Part shown: in pieces, positions 37,227 to 45,760 of the stretch | How positions within the stretch are numbered: position 1 is the first letter of the stretch | How the letters are laid out: each line of letters opens with the position of its first letter | Assembly: GCF_011752565.1 (NCBI RefSeq) | Contig: NZ_VWXK01000031.1 | Location: forward strand, 1 to 64,000 | Length of the DNA stretch: 64,000 nucleotides | DNA from: Pantoea sp. Ap-967 | Lineage (GTDB): Bacteria > Pseudomonadota > Gammaproteobacteria > Pseudomonadales > Pseudomonadaceae | Reading direction: 5' to 3' | Program-made: the position numbers and the translations under genes | Notes under the pieces: model-generated | Seen by the model: the letters and a program-made list of their open reading frames with translations, nothing else | Databases searched by the model: none | Told to the model about the DNA's origin: nothing

Positions 37227-37349
37227 TGGCTTTACTCCATCAATGGCTTGGCAAGGCATGGACCTCAGCGAAGCGGCAAAGGTTCTCGCCTGCCCCCAAG
37301 CGTAATCCACTCGCCGTCGCTTTGCATGCTCTGCATCAATGGGGCTGTG

Positions 37350-37913
37350 TCAGGGTTTTTCACCCTTGCTGCGGCGCAGGGCGATGTCTGCAAGGCAGGT
37401 GTCCAGCTCTTCGAGGTGGTCGATCACCGAATGCACACCCAGGCGGAACAACGCCAGGGTGGCCTTGCCGCGGGCAAGGTCCTGTTCCTGCTGGGTCATG
37501 GCCTGCCACTGCGCGGAGCTGAGGTCGCAGGCCGGGCCGCAGGTGGCCAGGCCAACGGTCCACAGCCCGGCATTGAGGCCCGACTGCAGCAGTTGCGGTT
37601 CACCGCTGACCAGCACGCAGCCTTCCAGGCGTTCGCTGTCCAGGCTCATCAAGGCTTGCCAGCAGGCGTTCGGCGCCGGCCAGCGTGCGCCGTTCACCGA
37701 GTGCCCCGGCAGCCAGTCGGGCAGCACGCTGGCCAGGCGCCGGCTTTGCAGGCTGGTCAGGTCGTCCAGCCAGATGCACGGGATTTGCGCCTGGCGCAGG
37801 CCGGCGAGGGTGTCGAGGGCGCCCGGGGCGGGCAGGGGACCTTGGTCGGCGGTTTGAACCAGGCAACCGCGCAGGCCGAACAGCACAGCGGTAATGTCGG
37901 GTGCAGCGAACAT
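37350..37913 (-). CDS. HAD-fold protein with degenerate active site
   Basis: A 187-aa protein whose fold pattern resembles the small phosphonatase-like HAD hydrolases. Motif I, normally DxDx(T/V), reads LFGLRGCLVQT, so both catalytic Asp residues are replaced by Gly and Arg. A motif II-like Ser is in CVLVSGEPQLL, and the C-terminal acidic motif is weak (VIDHLEELDTCLADI). It is probably a non-catalytic family member. The start is MFAAPDITAVLFGL at 37911-37913; the gene is divergent from mlaA, 188 bp apart. Confidence 0.78.
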   Translation of the reverse strand: MFAAPDITAVLFGLRGCLVQTADQGPLPAPGALDTLAGLRQAQIPCIWLDDLTSLQSRRLASVLPDWLPGHSVNGARWPAPNACWQALMSLDSERLEGCVLVSGEPQLLQSGLNAGLWTVGLATCGPACDLSSAQWQAMTQQEQDLARGKATLALFRLGVHSVIDHLEELDTCLADIALRRSKGEKP

Positions 37914-38101
37914 GGCAACGTCCCCAAATAGACCGCAGCCTAAGCGGCGATTGTTACCGTCCTGTGACGCACAACACTTGTTCACAAAATATTCAGCATG
38001 GATGTGCGAAGCTGTTTCTCAGCGCGCAAGCCTCTATACTGCCGCCGTACAGCAGCGCACCTGTTGCGCTTGCGGCCGAAAAATCCGATGGAGAAACATC
38101 T

Positions 38102-38809
38102 ATGCGTAGGATCGGTGCCGGTGTGATCGAGCGAGTCACCCAGGCCTGTGTCTGTGCCAGCTTGTTGCTGGCGCCCATGGCAGCCAGCCAGGCCGCCACT
38201 GAGGAAGATCCCTGGGAAGCGGTCAACCGCCCGATCTTCCGTTTCAACGACACGATCGACACCTATGCCCTCAAGCCATTGGCCAAGGGCTACCAGGCGG
38301 TCACCCCGCAGTTCCTCGAAGATGGCATTCACAACATCTTCCGCAACCTCGGCGATGTCACCAACCTGGCCAACGACGTGCTCCAGCTCAAGCCCCATGC
38401 GGCGGGCGTGGACACTGCGCGGCTGATCGTCAACACCACCTTCGGCCTGGGCGGTTTCTTCGATGTGGGCACCAAGATGGGCCTGCAACGCAATGACGAA
38501 GACTTCGGCCAGACCCTCGGCCACTGGGGCGTGCCCAGTGGCCCATACGTGGTCATCCCGCTGCTTGGCCCAAGCACCGTGCGTGACGGGCTGGCCAAGT
38601 ACCCGGACACCTACACCGAACCCTACCGCTACATCGACCACGTGCCGACGCGTAATTCGATCTTCGCCCTGGACGTGATCGACACCCGCACCGCGCTGCT
38701 GCCGGCCGAGAAGTTGATTCAGGGTGACAAGTACATTTTCATCCGCAATGCCTACCTGCAGAACCGCGAGTTCAAGGTCAAGGACGGCAACGTCGAAGAC
38801 GATTTCTGA
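38102..38809 (+). CDS. mlaA: MlaA/VacJ outer-membrane lipid asymmetry protein
   Basis: A 235-aa protein of the Mla pathway that removes misplaced phospholipids from the outer leaflet. Family hallmarks: EEDPWEAVNRPIFRFNDTID, NIFRNLGDVTNLANDVLQLK, TARLIVNTTFGLGGFFDVGT and LGHWGVPSGPYVVIPLLGPS. E. coli MlaA is a lipoprotein, but here the signal (SLLLAPMAASQAA) ends in an Ala-x-Ala type site and no lipobox Cys follows it, so the mature protein may not be acylated. A strong terminator follows. Confidence 0.93.
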   Translation: MRRIGAGVIERVTQACVCASLLLAPMAASQAATEEDPWEAVNRPIFRFNDTIDTYALKPLAKGYQAVTPQFLEDGIHNIFRNLGDVTNLANDVLQLKPHAAGVDTARLIVNTTFGLGGFFDVGTKMGLQRNDEDFGQTLGHWGVPSGPYVVIPLLGPSTVRDGLAKYPDTYTEPYRYIDHVPTRNSIFALDVIDTRTALLPAEKLIQGDKYIFIRNAYLQNREFKVKDGNVEDDF

Positions 38810-38825
38810 TCGTCGTGGGCAGGGC

Positions 38826-38852
38826 AAAGGCGACCTTCGGGTCGCCTTTTTC
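38826..38852 (+). terminator. Rho-independent terminator of mlaA
   Basis: A 10-bp stem AAAGGCGACC / GGTCGCCTTT with TTCG loop and a T run; it also lies at the end of the convergent PilZ gene. Confidence 0.9.
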
Positions 38853-38860
38853 GTAACAGT

Positions 38861-39160
38861 TCAATGCATGGCCAGGATGCGCAGGCCAAGCTTTTGCTGG
38901 CCGCCGGGTTGGTCGGCAATCCACACCACTTCGGTGCTGGCATGCAGCCCCTTGAGGGCCGGATGGTCGGAATCGATGCGCACTTCCAGGTGGCTGCCCA
39001 CCAGGAAACGCTGGGGGGCCTGCACCTGCATGCCGCCGCTGGACAAGTCCAGGCACACCGCCGCGATCACCTGCCCCTCGTGCAGCAGGGTGACTTCGGT
39101 GTCGATGCGCATGCGGATGAAATCGCGTTTTTCACTGTGGCTGGTGGGCGTATGGGGCAT
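38861..39160 (-). CDS. Single-domain PilZ protein
   Basis: A 99-aa protein that is essentially one PilZ domain: EKRDFIRMRIDTEVTLL (an RxxxR-like RDFIRMR), CLDLSSGGMQVQAPQRFLVG with the DxSxxG c-di-GMP motif, and VVWIADQPGGQQKLGLRIL. Both binding motifs are present, so it should bind c-di-GMP, unlike the more divergent PilZ protein at 29148. Convergent with mlaA. Confidence 0.9.
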   Translation of the reverse strand: MPHTPTSHSEKRDFIRMRIDTEVTLLHEGQVIAAVCLDLSSGGMQVQAPQRFLVGSHLEVRIDSDHPALKGLHASTEVVWIADQPGGQQKLGLRILAMH

Positions 39161-39429
39161 GCTGCGTCCTTCCCAATAGGTTGTACTGGTTGGCGTTTTT
39201 ATAACTCCCGGTGATTTGCCCTGTAAAGAGCACCGAACTCGACCCATGTATGCTTGAAACGCCTGGCGGATGGGAGTACCGTCTGCGCCTTACGAGGTAC
39301 CTCTGTCGGTTGCCTGGGCCGGGTTCTTGGCCTACAACTCAAGTAGAGCGTTACTACAAGTATTCCAGCAGCCGGATGTCAGCTTTGCAGACGCCCCTGC
39401 ACCAACCCAAATCGGCGCCGTTCGCCCAC

Positions 39430-40614
39430 ATGCAGAAAATCAGTGCAACGCTGCTGATCATCGATGATGACGACGTGGTCCGTGCGAGCCTCGCCGCCTA
39501 TCTGGAAGACAGTGGCTTCAGCGTCCTCCAGGCCGGTAACGGCCAGCAGGGGCTCCAGGTCTTCGAAGAACACCAGCCCGACCTCGTGATCTGCGATCTG
39601 CGCATGCCGCAGATGGGCGGCCTCGAACTGATCCGCCAGATCAGCGAGCGTGCGCCGCAGTTGCCGGTGATCGTGGTGTCCGGTGCCGGCGTGATGAGCG
39701 ACGCGGTCGAGGCCTTGCGCCTGGGCGCTGCCGACTACCTGATCAAGCCGCTGGAAGACCTGGCCGTGCTCGAACACTCGGTACGCCGGGCCCTCGACCG
39801 TTCGCGCCTGGTGCTGGAAAACCAGCGTTACCGCGACAAGCTCGAAGCGGCCAACCGTGAATTGGAGGCCAGCCTGCACCTGTTGCAGGAAGACCAGACC
39901 GCCGGTCGCCAGGTGCAGATGAACATGCTGCCGGAAAGCCCGTGGAAGGCCGGCGAATTCGCGTTCGAGCACCAGATCATCCCTTCGCTGTACCTGTCGG
40001 GCGACTTTACCGACTATTTTCGCGTGGATGAGCGGCGCATCGCCTTCTACCTGGCCGACGTGTCCGGGCATGGTGCTTCCTCGGCGTTCGTTACCGTTTT
40101 GCTGAAGTTCATGACCACCCGGCTGATGTTCGAATTCAAGCGCAACAGCAAGCTGCGCGAGTTCAAGCCCTCGGAAGTGCTCAGCCACATCAACCGTGGG
40201 CTGATCAACTGCAAGCTGGGCAAGCACGTGACCATGGTTGGCGGGGTGATCGACGAGGAAACCGGCCTGTTGACCTACGCCGTGGGCGGCCACTTGCCGC
40301 TGCCCGTGCTGTATACCCCGGGCCAGGCGCGCTACCTTGAAGGCCGCGGCCTGCCGGTGGGGCTGTTCGATGAAGCCACCTACCAGGACCTGGTGATCGA
40401 GCTGCCGCCGCAATTCAGCCTGAGCCTGATGTCCGATGGCATTCTGGACCTTTTGCCAGGGGATACGCTCAAAGATAAAGAAGCTGCCTTGCCGGATATC
40501 GTCAAAGCAGCAGGGGGTAGCCTGGATGGGCTGCGCCAACGATTTGGATTGGCTACGCTTGGGGAGATGCCGGATGATATCGCCCTATTGGTGTTGAGCA
40601 GGAACCTTCAATGA
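39430..40614 (+). CDS. rssB: RssB-like response regulator with PP2C phosphatase domain
   Basis: A 394-aa two-domain regulator. Receiver: SATLLIIDDDDVVRASLAAY, phospho-acceptor Asp in DLVICDLRMPQMGGLE, Lys in DYLIKPLEDL. After a helical linker (LEAANRELEASLHLLQEDQ) comes a SpoIIE/PP2C-type domain with LSGDFTDYFRVDERR, YLADVSGHGASSAF and LMSDGILDLLPG. The neighbour is a STAS protein, its likely phospho-substrate, in an RssB-type partner-switching module. The ATG at 39430 fits the family; an earlier ATG at 39376 would give 412 aa. Neither has a clear ribosome binding site. The 270 bp upstream hold no gene. Confidence 0.9.
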   Translation: MQKISATLLIIDDDDVVRASLAAYLEDSGFSVLQAGNGQQGLQVFEEHQPDLVICDLRMPQMGGLELIRQISERAPQLPVIVVSGAGVMSDAVEALRLGAADYLIKPLEDLAVLEHSVRRALDRSRLVLENQRYRDKLEAANRELEASLHLLQEDQTAGRQVQMNMLPESPWKAGEFAFEHQIIPSLYLSGDFTDYFRVDERRIAFYLADVSGHGASSAFVTVLLKFMTTRLMFEFKRNSKLREFKPSEVLSHINRGLINCKLGKHVTMVGGVIDEETGLLTYAVGGHLPLPVLYTPGQARYLEGRGLPVGLFDEATYQDLVIELPPQFSLSLMSDGILDLLPGDTLKDKEAALPDIVKAAGGSLDGLRQRFGLATLGEMPDDIALLVLSRNLQ

Positions 40615-41093
40615 GTACCGGTAGAATCCAGTTCGCCGAGCAGAGCGGTACCTTCGTACTGAAATTCGTCGGTGAAGTGCGCCTGACCCTGTGTTCGGCG
40701 CTGGATGCGACGATCGAGAAGATTTTCACCGCGCTGAACTTCTCGGCCATCGTCATCGACCTGACCGAAACCGAAAGCATCGACAGCACCACGCTGGGCC
40801 TGCTGGCCAAGCTGTCGATCCTGTCGCGGCAGAAGGTGGGCCTGTTGCCGACCGTGGTCACCACCAACCCGGACATTTCGCGGCTGTTGCAGTCCATGGG
40901 CTTCGACCAGGTATTCAACATCGTCGACCGCCCGGTGCCGTGCACCGAATGCCTGACCGACCTGCCGTCCCAGGACCAGAACGAAGATGTGGTGCGCTCG
41001 AAGGTGCTGGAAGCGCATAAGATCCTCATGGGCCTCAACGATTCCAACCGTGAAGCCTTCCACGACCTGGTGAGCGCCCTGGAGCGCACCTGA
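40611..41093 (+). CDS. STAS-domain anti-sigma factor antagonist
   Basis: A 160-aa protein with a STAS domain (residues 1-105): GTFVLKFVGEVRLTLCSALD, AIVIDLTETESIDSTTLGLL, where the Ser/Thr cluster is the usual phosphorylation site, and ISRLLQSMGFDQVFNIVD. A C-terminal tail of about 50 residues has CTECLTDLPSQDQNED. The ATG overlaps the rssB stop by 4 bp, so they are coupled. It resembles RssC/HsbA proteins; which sigma or anti-sigma it controls is not visible. Confidence 0.9.
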   Translation: MSTGRIQFAEQSGTFVLKFVGEVRLTLCSALDATIEKIFTALNFSAIVIDLTETESIDSTTLGLLAKLSILSRQKVGLLPTVVTTNPDISRLLQSMGFDQVFNIVDRPVPCTECLTDLPSQDQNEDVVRSKVLEAHKILMGLNDSNREAFHDLVSALERT

Positions 41094-41107
41094 GCGGTGG
41101 CCTGTAC

Positions 41108-41194
41108 GGGCCTCTTCGCGGGCAAGCCCGCTCCCACATCGATTTTGCCGCCCCCGAGCCTTTTGTAGGAGCGGGCTTGCCCGCGAAGAGGCCG
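41108..41194. repeat. Paired inverted REP element
   Basis: GGCCTCTTCGCGGGCAAGCC and GGCTTGCCCGCGAAGAGGCC arms; this copy has GCGGGCAAG, one G fewer than the other REPs. It lies between convergent genes. Confidence 0.88.
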
Positions 41195-41223
41195 GTAAGG
41201 CTAAAGGCGGTCATCCCGATTTT

Positions 41224-43068
41224 TCATTTGCGGCGCGCAAACTCGGCCGCTTCGCTGCCATCGGCACTTAGCTGAAACACCCGCACCGGGCGCCCTTGCT
41301 CATCGAAGAACACCTGCCCCAACCCCGCACCGTTCCACAACCGCTCGCCGGCCTTGCTGCGGCTGGGTGTGCGCGGCGTCACCTGCATCTGGCGCCGCTT
41401 GGTAAACCAGTTCAGCGGCGAGCGCGGGGCATACAGCCAGCGGTTGAGCCGGTCCAGTACATCCAGCAAGCGCCGGGGGAATTCGTTCTTGATACCGCTG
41501 CTGGTCACCTGCCACAAATGCGGGCTGCGCTGGCGGTGGCGAATCAGTACCTCGTAGACGAACGAGTAGTGCACATCGCCCGACAGGATCACGTAGTGCC
41601 CCGGCGTGCGCGAGTGGCGGAAGATGTTCAGGATCACCTGCGCCGCACCGCGGTGGGCCATCCAGTTCTCGGCGTCCACCAGCAGCGGGTAGCCCAGCCA
41701 GCTGAACAGCTTCTGCACCGCTTCGATCAGCTTCACGCCAAACAGCGGCGCCGGTGACACGATCACCGCTGACGGGTGGTCGAGCAGCGCCTGCTGCAGT
41801 TCGCACAGCGCCTCCCAGTCCAGCAGGCCGGAGGGCTTGCCCAGGTCGCTTTCGCTGCGCCAGCGGCGTGTGCGGGTGTCCAGTACCAGCAGCGGCGGCT
41901 CGGTGGGCAGGTTGAATTGCCAGCCCTGGAAACGCAGCAGCTCACCGATCAGTTCGTCCTGTTGCCGGGGCACTGCCTGGCACTGCTCGACCAGGCCATT
42001 GCAACCGTCCGGGTCGTTGCCCCAGGCCTGGCACAGCAGGTAGCCAAGCAGCGCATTGCCGATGATGCGTCGCGAGAAGGGGTGGCCGTAGGCCGTTTCT
42101 TCCCACTGGGCCGAGAGGTTCCAGTCATCGGTAATATCGTGGTCGTCAAAGATCATCAGGCAGGGCAGGTGGGCCATCGCCCGCGCTACCTGGCCAAGGT
42201 TGGCGGCAAATGCCTCGATCAGCGGCAGTTCTTCGCGGTAGCGGGCTTGGTGGTGGTGGCTCAGGCCGGCTGGCATGTGCAGGTTCACCAGGCGCCAGGG
42301 CACTGGCGACCACACCAGCAAGTACATGGCCATGACCTCGGCGAAGGTCACCAAGTGGTTGTCGGCGTTGCTGGAGGAGAAGATCGGTTTGCGCTTGCCG
42401 GCGAAAAAGCGCTCGCGCAGGGTGTCGTTGCCGGCGTGGGTGGGCAGCAGGTCGGCGCGGCGGTAGTAGCTGGCCGGGTGGTGGTAGAGCGCCTGGCTGC
42501 AGGCGACCACGGCGCCGTCCAGGGCCTCGTCGAACAGCCCCAGGCGCTCGATCAACCCATGGATGGCGCGCAGCATTGGGCCGGCGACGTCGTCGGCATA
42601 CACCTGGTCGCCGGTCATCAGCAGCACGGCGGGGCGCTGCTCTGGGCGCTGGCAGGCCTGCAGCAGGCGGTCGGCGCAGAGCAGGCCATCGGCGGCGGGG
42701 TGGTGTGGCTTGCGGCAGGAGCCGTGGAGCAATTGGTCCAGGCGCTCGCGCAATACGAAGTTCGGGCGCGCCTGGCCGGGGTAGAGCAGGTGCGCTGCCC
42801 AGCCGGCGATGCCTTGGCCCTCGATCAGCAGGTCGTAAGCCAGCTCGACGTTGACTGGCAAGGGCGCGGCAAAGTGGATGTCCAGCAGGTGGATGAAGGC
42901 GTGCTTGCCCACCGGGACCACCTGGCAGTCGACCTTAACGGCGCCGTTGAAGATGAATTCAGGCTGCAGGGGCTGGCTGCCAACCAGCCAAATGGCCAGC
43001 CTTTGCGGTTCCAGCCGGCGCAGGACGGGGCCTGCGAGTACGAGGGGCAACGGAGGGATGACGGTCAT
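41224..43068 (-). CDS. PhoD-like alkaline phosphatase family protein
   Basis: A 614-aa metallophosphoesterase of the PhoD-like group. Metal-site motifs are AVLLMTGDQVYADDVAGPML, PCLMIFDDHDITDDWNLSAQ and HYVILSGDVHYSFVYEVLIR. No signal peptide or Tat motif is seen at MTVIPPLPLVLAGPVLRRLE, so unlike secreted PhoD it is probably cytosolic. Substrate unknown. It is convergent with the STAS gene across a REP and lies downstream of tal on the same strand, with a terminator between. Confidence 0.85.
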   Translation of the reverse strand: MTVIPPLPLVLAGPVLRRLEPQRLAIWLVGSQPLQPEFIFNGAVKVDCQVVPVGKHAFIHLLDIHFAAPLPVNVELAYDLLIEGQGIAGWAAHLLYPGQARPNFVLRERLDQLLHGSCRKPHHPAADGLLCADRLLQACQRPEQRPAVLLMTGDQVYADDVAGPMLRAIHGLIERLGLFDEALDGAVVACSQALYHHPASYYRRADLLPTHAGNDTLRERFFAGKRKPIFSSSNADNHLVTFAEVMAMYLLVWSPVPWRLVNLHMPAGLSHHHQARYREELPLIEAFAANLGQVARAMAHLPCLMIFDDHDITDDWNLSAQWEETAYGHPFSRRIIGNALLGYLLCQAWGNDPDGCNGLVEQCQAVPRQQDELIGELLRFQGWQFNLPTEPPLLVLDTRTRRWRSESDLGKPSGLLDWEALCELQQALLDHPSAVIVSPAPLFGVKLIEAVQKLFSWLGYPLLVDAENWMAHRGAAQVILNIFRHSRTPGHYVILSGDVHYSFVYEVLIRHRQRSPHLWQVTSSGIKNEFPRRLLDVLDRLNRWLYAPRSPLNWFTKRRQMQVTPRTPSRSKAGERLWNGAGLGQVFFDEQGRPVRVFQLSADGSEAAEFARRK

Positions 43069-43125
43069 CGACAGCTCGAAAGGCTAGGCGGGCCTGCGCC
43101 GTTTTCGAACACTGCGCAGCACCCT

Positions 43126-43152
43126 GTGGGAGCGGGTTTACCCGCGAGGTGG
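43126..43152. repeat. Single REP-like unit
   Basis: GTGGGAGCGGGTTTACCCGCGAGG, a variant core (GGGTTTACCC) seen once in the window. Confidence 0.55.
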
Positions 43153-43183
43153 CCCGCGAATTCACTGCATCACAAAACCTGCA

Positions 43184-43224
43184 CAAAACAAAACGGGCGG
43201 AAAATGCTGAACATTCCCCGCCCG
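43184..43224 (-). terminator. Terminator of tal
   Basis: On the minus strand CGGGCGG and CCGCCCG (43218-43224 and 43194-43200) flank an AATG...CATT inner stem, followed by TTTTGTTTTG. It lies about 20 bp after the tal stop. Confidence 0.7.
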
Positions 43225-43244
43225 CCTGGCAAACCCAATATGTA

Positions 43245-44171
43245 TCAGGCCTTTTCAGCCATCAGCTTCTCAAGCTTCTCCTGGTCGCGGGCAAACTGGC
43301 GAATACCTTCGGCCAGTTTCTCGGTGCCCATGGCATCTTCGTTCATTGCCCAACGGAACTGGCTTTCGTTCAGTACCTGCTTGGCCTCACCGGCATTGCC
43401 CGGCTTGAGGATACGCGGCAATTCGCCCTGGTCGCTGCCCAGCTTGTCCAGCAGGTCGGGGCTGATGGTCAGGCGGTCGCAGCCGGCCAGTTGTTCGATC
43501 TGGCCGAGGTTGCGGAAGCTGGCGCCCATGACCACGGTGTTGTAGCCATTGGCCTTGTAGTAGTTGTAGATGCGCGTTACCGACTGCACGCCTGGGTCTT
43601 CGGCACCCACGTATTCCTGCCCGGTGCTTTTCTTGTACCAGTCATAGATGCGGCCGACGAACGGTGAAATCAGGAACACCCCGGCATCGGCACAGGCCTG
43701 GGCCTGGGCGAAGGAGAACAGCAGGGTGAGGTTGGTCTGGATACCTTCCTTCTCCAGCTTCTCGGCGGCGCGGATGCCTTCCCAGGTGGAGGCCAGCTTG
43801 ATCAGCACGCGGTCTTTGGAAATGCCGGCGGCTTCGTACAGGGCGATGAGCTGGCGGGCCTTGTTCAGCAGCGCTGGCTCGTCGAACGACAGGCGGGCAT
43901 CCACTTCGGTGGAAATACGCCCTGGAATGACCTTGAGAATCCCCGCGCCCACAGCCACGGCGAAGGTGTCGCAGGCCAGGTCCACATTGCCCTTGGCATC
44001 GGCCTTGACCTGCTTGAGCAGGTCGGCGTAACCCGGCATGGCGGCAGCCTTGAGCAGCAGCGACGGGTTGGTGGTGGCATCGACCGGTTTCAGGCGGGTG
44101 ATGGCGTCCAGGTCCCCGGTGTCGGCGACCACGGTGGTGAACTGCTTGAGTTGTTCCAGCTTGGAGGTCAT
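43245..44171 (-). CDS. tal: Transaldolase
   Basis: A 308-aa class I transaldolase (TalB type) of the pentose phosphate pathway. Start MTSKLEQLKQFTTVVADTGD at 44169-44171; PVDATTNPSLLLKAAAM is the family signature; the Schiff-base Lys is in DRVLIKLASTWEGIRAAEKL; FSFAQAQACADAGVFLISPF and TVVMGASFRNLGQIEQLAG complete the barrel. A longer frame upstream is not needed. Its own terminator follows. Confidence 0.97.
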   Translation of the reverse strand: MTSKLEQLKQFTTVVADTGDLDAITRLKPVDATTNPSLLLKAAAMPGYADLLKQVKADAKGNVDLACDTFAVAVGAGILKVIPGRISTEVDARLSFDEPALLNKARQLIALYEAAGISKDRVLIKLASTWEGIRAAEKLEKEGIQTNLTLLFSFAQAQACADAGVFLISPFVGRIYDWYKKSTGQEYVGAEDPGVQSVTRIYNYYKANGYNTVVMGASFRNLGQIEQLAGCDRLTISPDLLDKLGSDQGELPRILKPGNAGEAKQVLNESQFRWAMNEDAMGTEKLAEGIRQFARDQEKLEKLMAEKA

Positions 44172-44340
44172 GGCGTGCTCTGTCCTGTGCATTTACTCGA
44201 CATTACCCGAGGCCTGGCAGGTGCTCAAGAGGGCGCAGGGGTTGCCGACGGTGATGATTCGAGTCAGCACGGGGGGCGAGGTTCCCTTGGGCTATCCCGT
44301 AGGCGGGCTGCACGATCCCACGGGTTTGCGCCGATGAACG

Positions 44341-44455
44341 GGTAGGAGCGAGCATAGCTCGCGATGGGGCGCGCAGCGGCCCCGGGTTTTCAGCTTCGCG
44401 GCATATGACGCCGGGGCTGCTTTGCAGCCCATCGCGAGCTACGCTCGCTCCTACC
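44341..44455. repeat. Second-type inverted repeat (GTAGGAGCGAGC family)
   Basis: GGTAGGAGCGAGCATAGCTC and GAGCTACGCTCGCTCCTACC arms enclosing GGGGCGCGCAGCGGCCCCGG and GCCGGGGCTGCTTTGCAGCC. Closely similar to the copy at 60290. Confidence 0.88.
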
Positions 44456-44526
44456 AGGTCCACCGTCAACGGGTGAAAACGCGATTCTCTGTGGTAGCAG
44501 GCGACGCGGTGTTCACCCGCCTGATT

Positions 44527-45537
44527 TCACCGCCCCTGCATCAACTCCGCCGCCTGGTCGAACACCTGCAGCGGCTGCGCCGCCTTGTGAATATCCGCCG
44601 ACAACAACTGCCGGAACCGCCGCGCCCCCGGGAACCCTTGCCCCAGCCCGAGGATATGCCGGGTGATATGGTGCATCGCGCCCCCGCTTTCCATATGCGC
44701 CACGATATAGGGCCGCAACTGCTCCAGCGCCTCGCTACGGCTGACCACCGGCGCGGCACTGCCGAACAGCTGCTGGTCCACCTCGGCCAACAGGTAAGGG
44801 TTGTGATACGCCTCACGCCCCAGCATCACGCCATCGAAGGTTTCAAGGTGCCCCTGGCACTCGGCCAGCGTCTTGATCCCGCCATTGAGCACGATCTCAA
44901 GGTCCGGGAAGTCTGCTTTCAATTGCGCCGCCACGTCATAGCGCAGCGGGGGAATCTCGCGGTTCTCCTTGGGCGACAGCCCTTCCAGAATCGCGATCCG
45001 CGCATGCACGGTAAAGCTCCGGCACCCAGCCTCGCGTACCTGGCCGACGAAGTCGCACAGTTCGGCGTAGCTGTCACGGCCATTGATGCCGATGCGGTGC
45101 TTTACCGTCACCGGCGTTGACACCGCATCCTGCATGGCCTTCACGCAATCGGCCACCAACGCCGGGTGGGCCATCAGGCAGGCGCCGATCATGTTGTTCT
45201 GCACCCGGTCGCTCGGGCAGCCGACGTTCAGGTTCACCTCGTCGTAGCCCGCTTCTTCGGCTAGCTTGGCACAGGCCGCCAGGTCCGCCGGCACGCTGCC
45301 GCCCAGCTGCAGGGCCAGCGGGTGCTCGGAAACGTCGTGGCGCAGGAAACGGTGGGCGTCGTTGTGCAGCAGGGCGCCGGTGGTGACCATTTCGGTGTAG
45401 AGCAGGGTTTGTTTGGACAGGAGGCGTAGGAAAAATCTGCAATGCCTATCTGTCCAATCCATCATAGGCGCAACGGAGAAACGCCGTGAGGGATCAGGGC
45501 GCTGCAAGGCTGGAGGTGTAGCGGAGGCTTGGGGCAT
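44527..45537 (-). CDS. dusA: tRNA-dihydrouridine synthase A
   Basis: A 336-aa flavoenzyme that forms dihydrouridine at D-loop positions 20/20a. FSVAPMMDWTDRHCRFFLRL is the DusA opening; EHPLALQLGGSVPADLAACA; catalytic Cys in NLNVGCPSDRVQNNMIGACL; PVTVKHRIGINGRDSYAELC; NGGIKTLAECQGHL. I use ATG 45535-45537; an upstream in-frame GTG at 45546 adds three residues. The 5' end faces an atypical, lower-GC segment. Confidence 0.95.
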   Translation of the reverse strand: MPQASATPPALQRPDPSRRFSVAPMMDWTDRHCRFFLRLLSKQTLLYTEMVTTGALLHNDAHRFLRHDVSEHPLALQLGGSVPADLAACAKLAEEAGYDEVNLNVGCPSDRVQNNMIGACLMAHPALVADCVKAMQDAVSTPVTVKHRIGINGRDSYAELCDFVGQVREAGCRSFTVHARIAILEGLSPKENREIPPLRYDVAAQLKADFPDLEIVLNGGIKTLAECQGHLETFDGVMLGREAYHNPYLLAEVDQQLFGSAAPVVSRSEALEQLRPYIVAHMESGGAMHHITRHILGLGQGFPGARRFRQLLSADIHKAAQPLQVFDQAAELMQGR

Positions 45538-45719
45538 TTGAGACACGTTTAGGGTACCAGGCTCGGCGGGGCGGAGCGGATGGGGATTCGGAATGGGTAT
45601 AGTCTATCAATCTGGCGCAACTCCCGTCTGAAACTGTGATGGTTGGCAGTACCGATGATGTGAAGGCGTTAGCTTGCTTCCCTGTGGCATCAGCCAAGCT
45701 GGGCAATAACATATGGGTC

Positions 45720-45741
45720 GCGCCAAGCTTGAGCTTGGCGC
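45720..45741. terminator. Perfect hairpin after the membrane-protein gene
   Basis: GCGCCAAGCT-TG-AGCTTGGCGC, a 10-bp perfect stem 20 bp past the stop of the gene at 45761-47611. No T run follows on either strand, so intrinsic termination is doubtful. The rest of 45547-45760 shows nothing I recognise. Confidence 0.3.
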
Positions 45742-45760
45742 ACCCTAAGTTAGCTATTCC

